DNA of 60,101 nucleotides. Origin: Pirellulales bacterium. GTDB lineage: Bacteria > Planctomycetota > Planctomycetia > Pirellulales > UBA1268. Below the pieces are notes generated by a model. That model did no database searches. It worked only from the letters and a program-made list of their open reading frames with translations, and was not told the DNA's origin. The position numbers were made by a program, and so were the translations under genes. Shown piece after piece: positions 59,794-60,101 of the stretch (the stretch's first letter is position 1; every line of letters begins with the position of its first letter). Location of the stretch: assembly GCA_018401745.1 (NCBI GenBank), contig JAGYJY010000023.1:1-60101 (forward strand). The letters are read 5' to 3'.

Positions 59794-60101
59794 AGAGAAT
59801 CCTCGAGAGGCGGCCGCGATCACAACAGCGAGAGCAACGCTCACGCAGCCGTTGCGGGCAGCCAGGCGAATACAGGCAGGCAAGCATGGGAGCTCAATGG
59901 CCGAGCCCCGCGGGGACCTGCATCCTAAGTGCCGAGAAAATCCCCGCAACCCCAGGTTTCACGATCCGTGGAGCGGGCGAACCAGCGTTTCCCAGCTGGC
60001 GGCCCCGCAGCAGTTCACCGTGCCCATTCCCCCGTCACGAGCCCTGTCAGCATCGGCAGGCCCCACAGCCTCGACCGGCGGGGTGCCAGGCACCAGCGGA
60101 T

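Noticed and set aside
59794..60101. Coding region at the right edge beyond the SulP start
   Set aside because: Frames here continue the SulP upstream region or are short; no family features were visible.
1..60101. tRNA genes, rRNA genes, CRISPR arrays, prophage or complete transposons
   Set aside because: None was recognised by eye; a covariance-model scan could still find a tRNA that was missed.

Overview
The window is GC-rich, densely coded bacterial DNA of planctomycete type, most likely from Pirellulales or a near relative. Evidence for this is the combination of PVC-type heme-binding 'dehydrogenase' proteins, a PSD1-type cytochrome (DUF1549/DUF1553) beside a DUF1501 protein, two sulfatases, a BBP2-type porin remnant, a DUF1080 domain and an LEPR-XLL-like N-terminal motif on a huge repeat protein. 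No rRNA, tRNA, CRISPR array, phage or complete insertion sequence was recognised.

Layout. 89-12894 (minus): an ABCG-like transporter, a secreted redoxin/cytochrome c/copper-monooxygenase-like protein, a membrane-anchored penicillin acylase, a large repeat surface protein, and a DUF1080-PhoD fusion. 12996-19414 (plus): an envelope-type operon with an M48 peptidase, three tandem AIM24 proteins, LemA, a DUF2207 protein and a gamma-glutamylcyclotransferase. 19571-20862: a type II glutamine synthetase with an exact match to the sigma-54 promoter consensus upstream and a strong terminator downstream. 20877-24540: a Ser/Thr kinase, a repeat-rich spacer, a Cys-rich secreted protein, a bidirectional terminator and an arylsulfatase. 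24693-41561 (plus): a cytochrome/dehydrogenase, an FAD oxidoreductase operon, a PQQ-type propeller with a porin fragment fused behind it, a sulfatase, an esterase, a caspase-like protein, galactokinase and a GH2 glycosidase. 41618-51219 (minus): a histidine kinase/response regulator/adenylate cyclase operon, a DsrE-TusA pair, a second PVC cytochrome and a ceramidase-like protein. 51371-57691: the PSD1/DUF1501 pair, an AbiEi antitoxin with a truncated AbiEii toxin, and a beta-propeller. 57909-59793 (minus): a SulP sulfate permease.

The genes suggest a polysaccharide- and sulfate-ester-degrading heterotroph. Sulfatases, GH2, galactokinase and SulP would release and take up sugars and sulfate, and multiheme-like secreted redox proteins could act on external substrates. 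These links are inference.

Ten genes are interrupted by about fourteen single-base frameshifts. In every case both halves are intact and complementary. Three of the indels are losses from C or G runs. This looks more like uncorrected long-read error than real gene decay, so these genes are annotated here as single coding regions with the breaks located.
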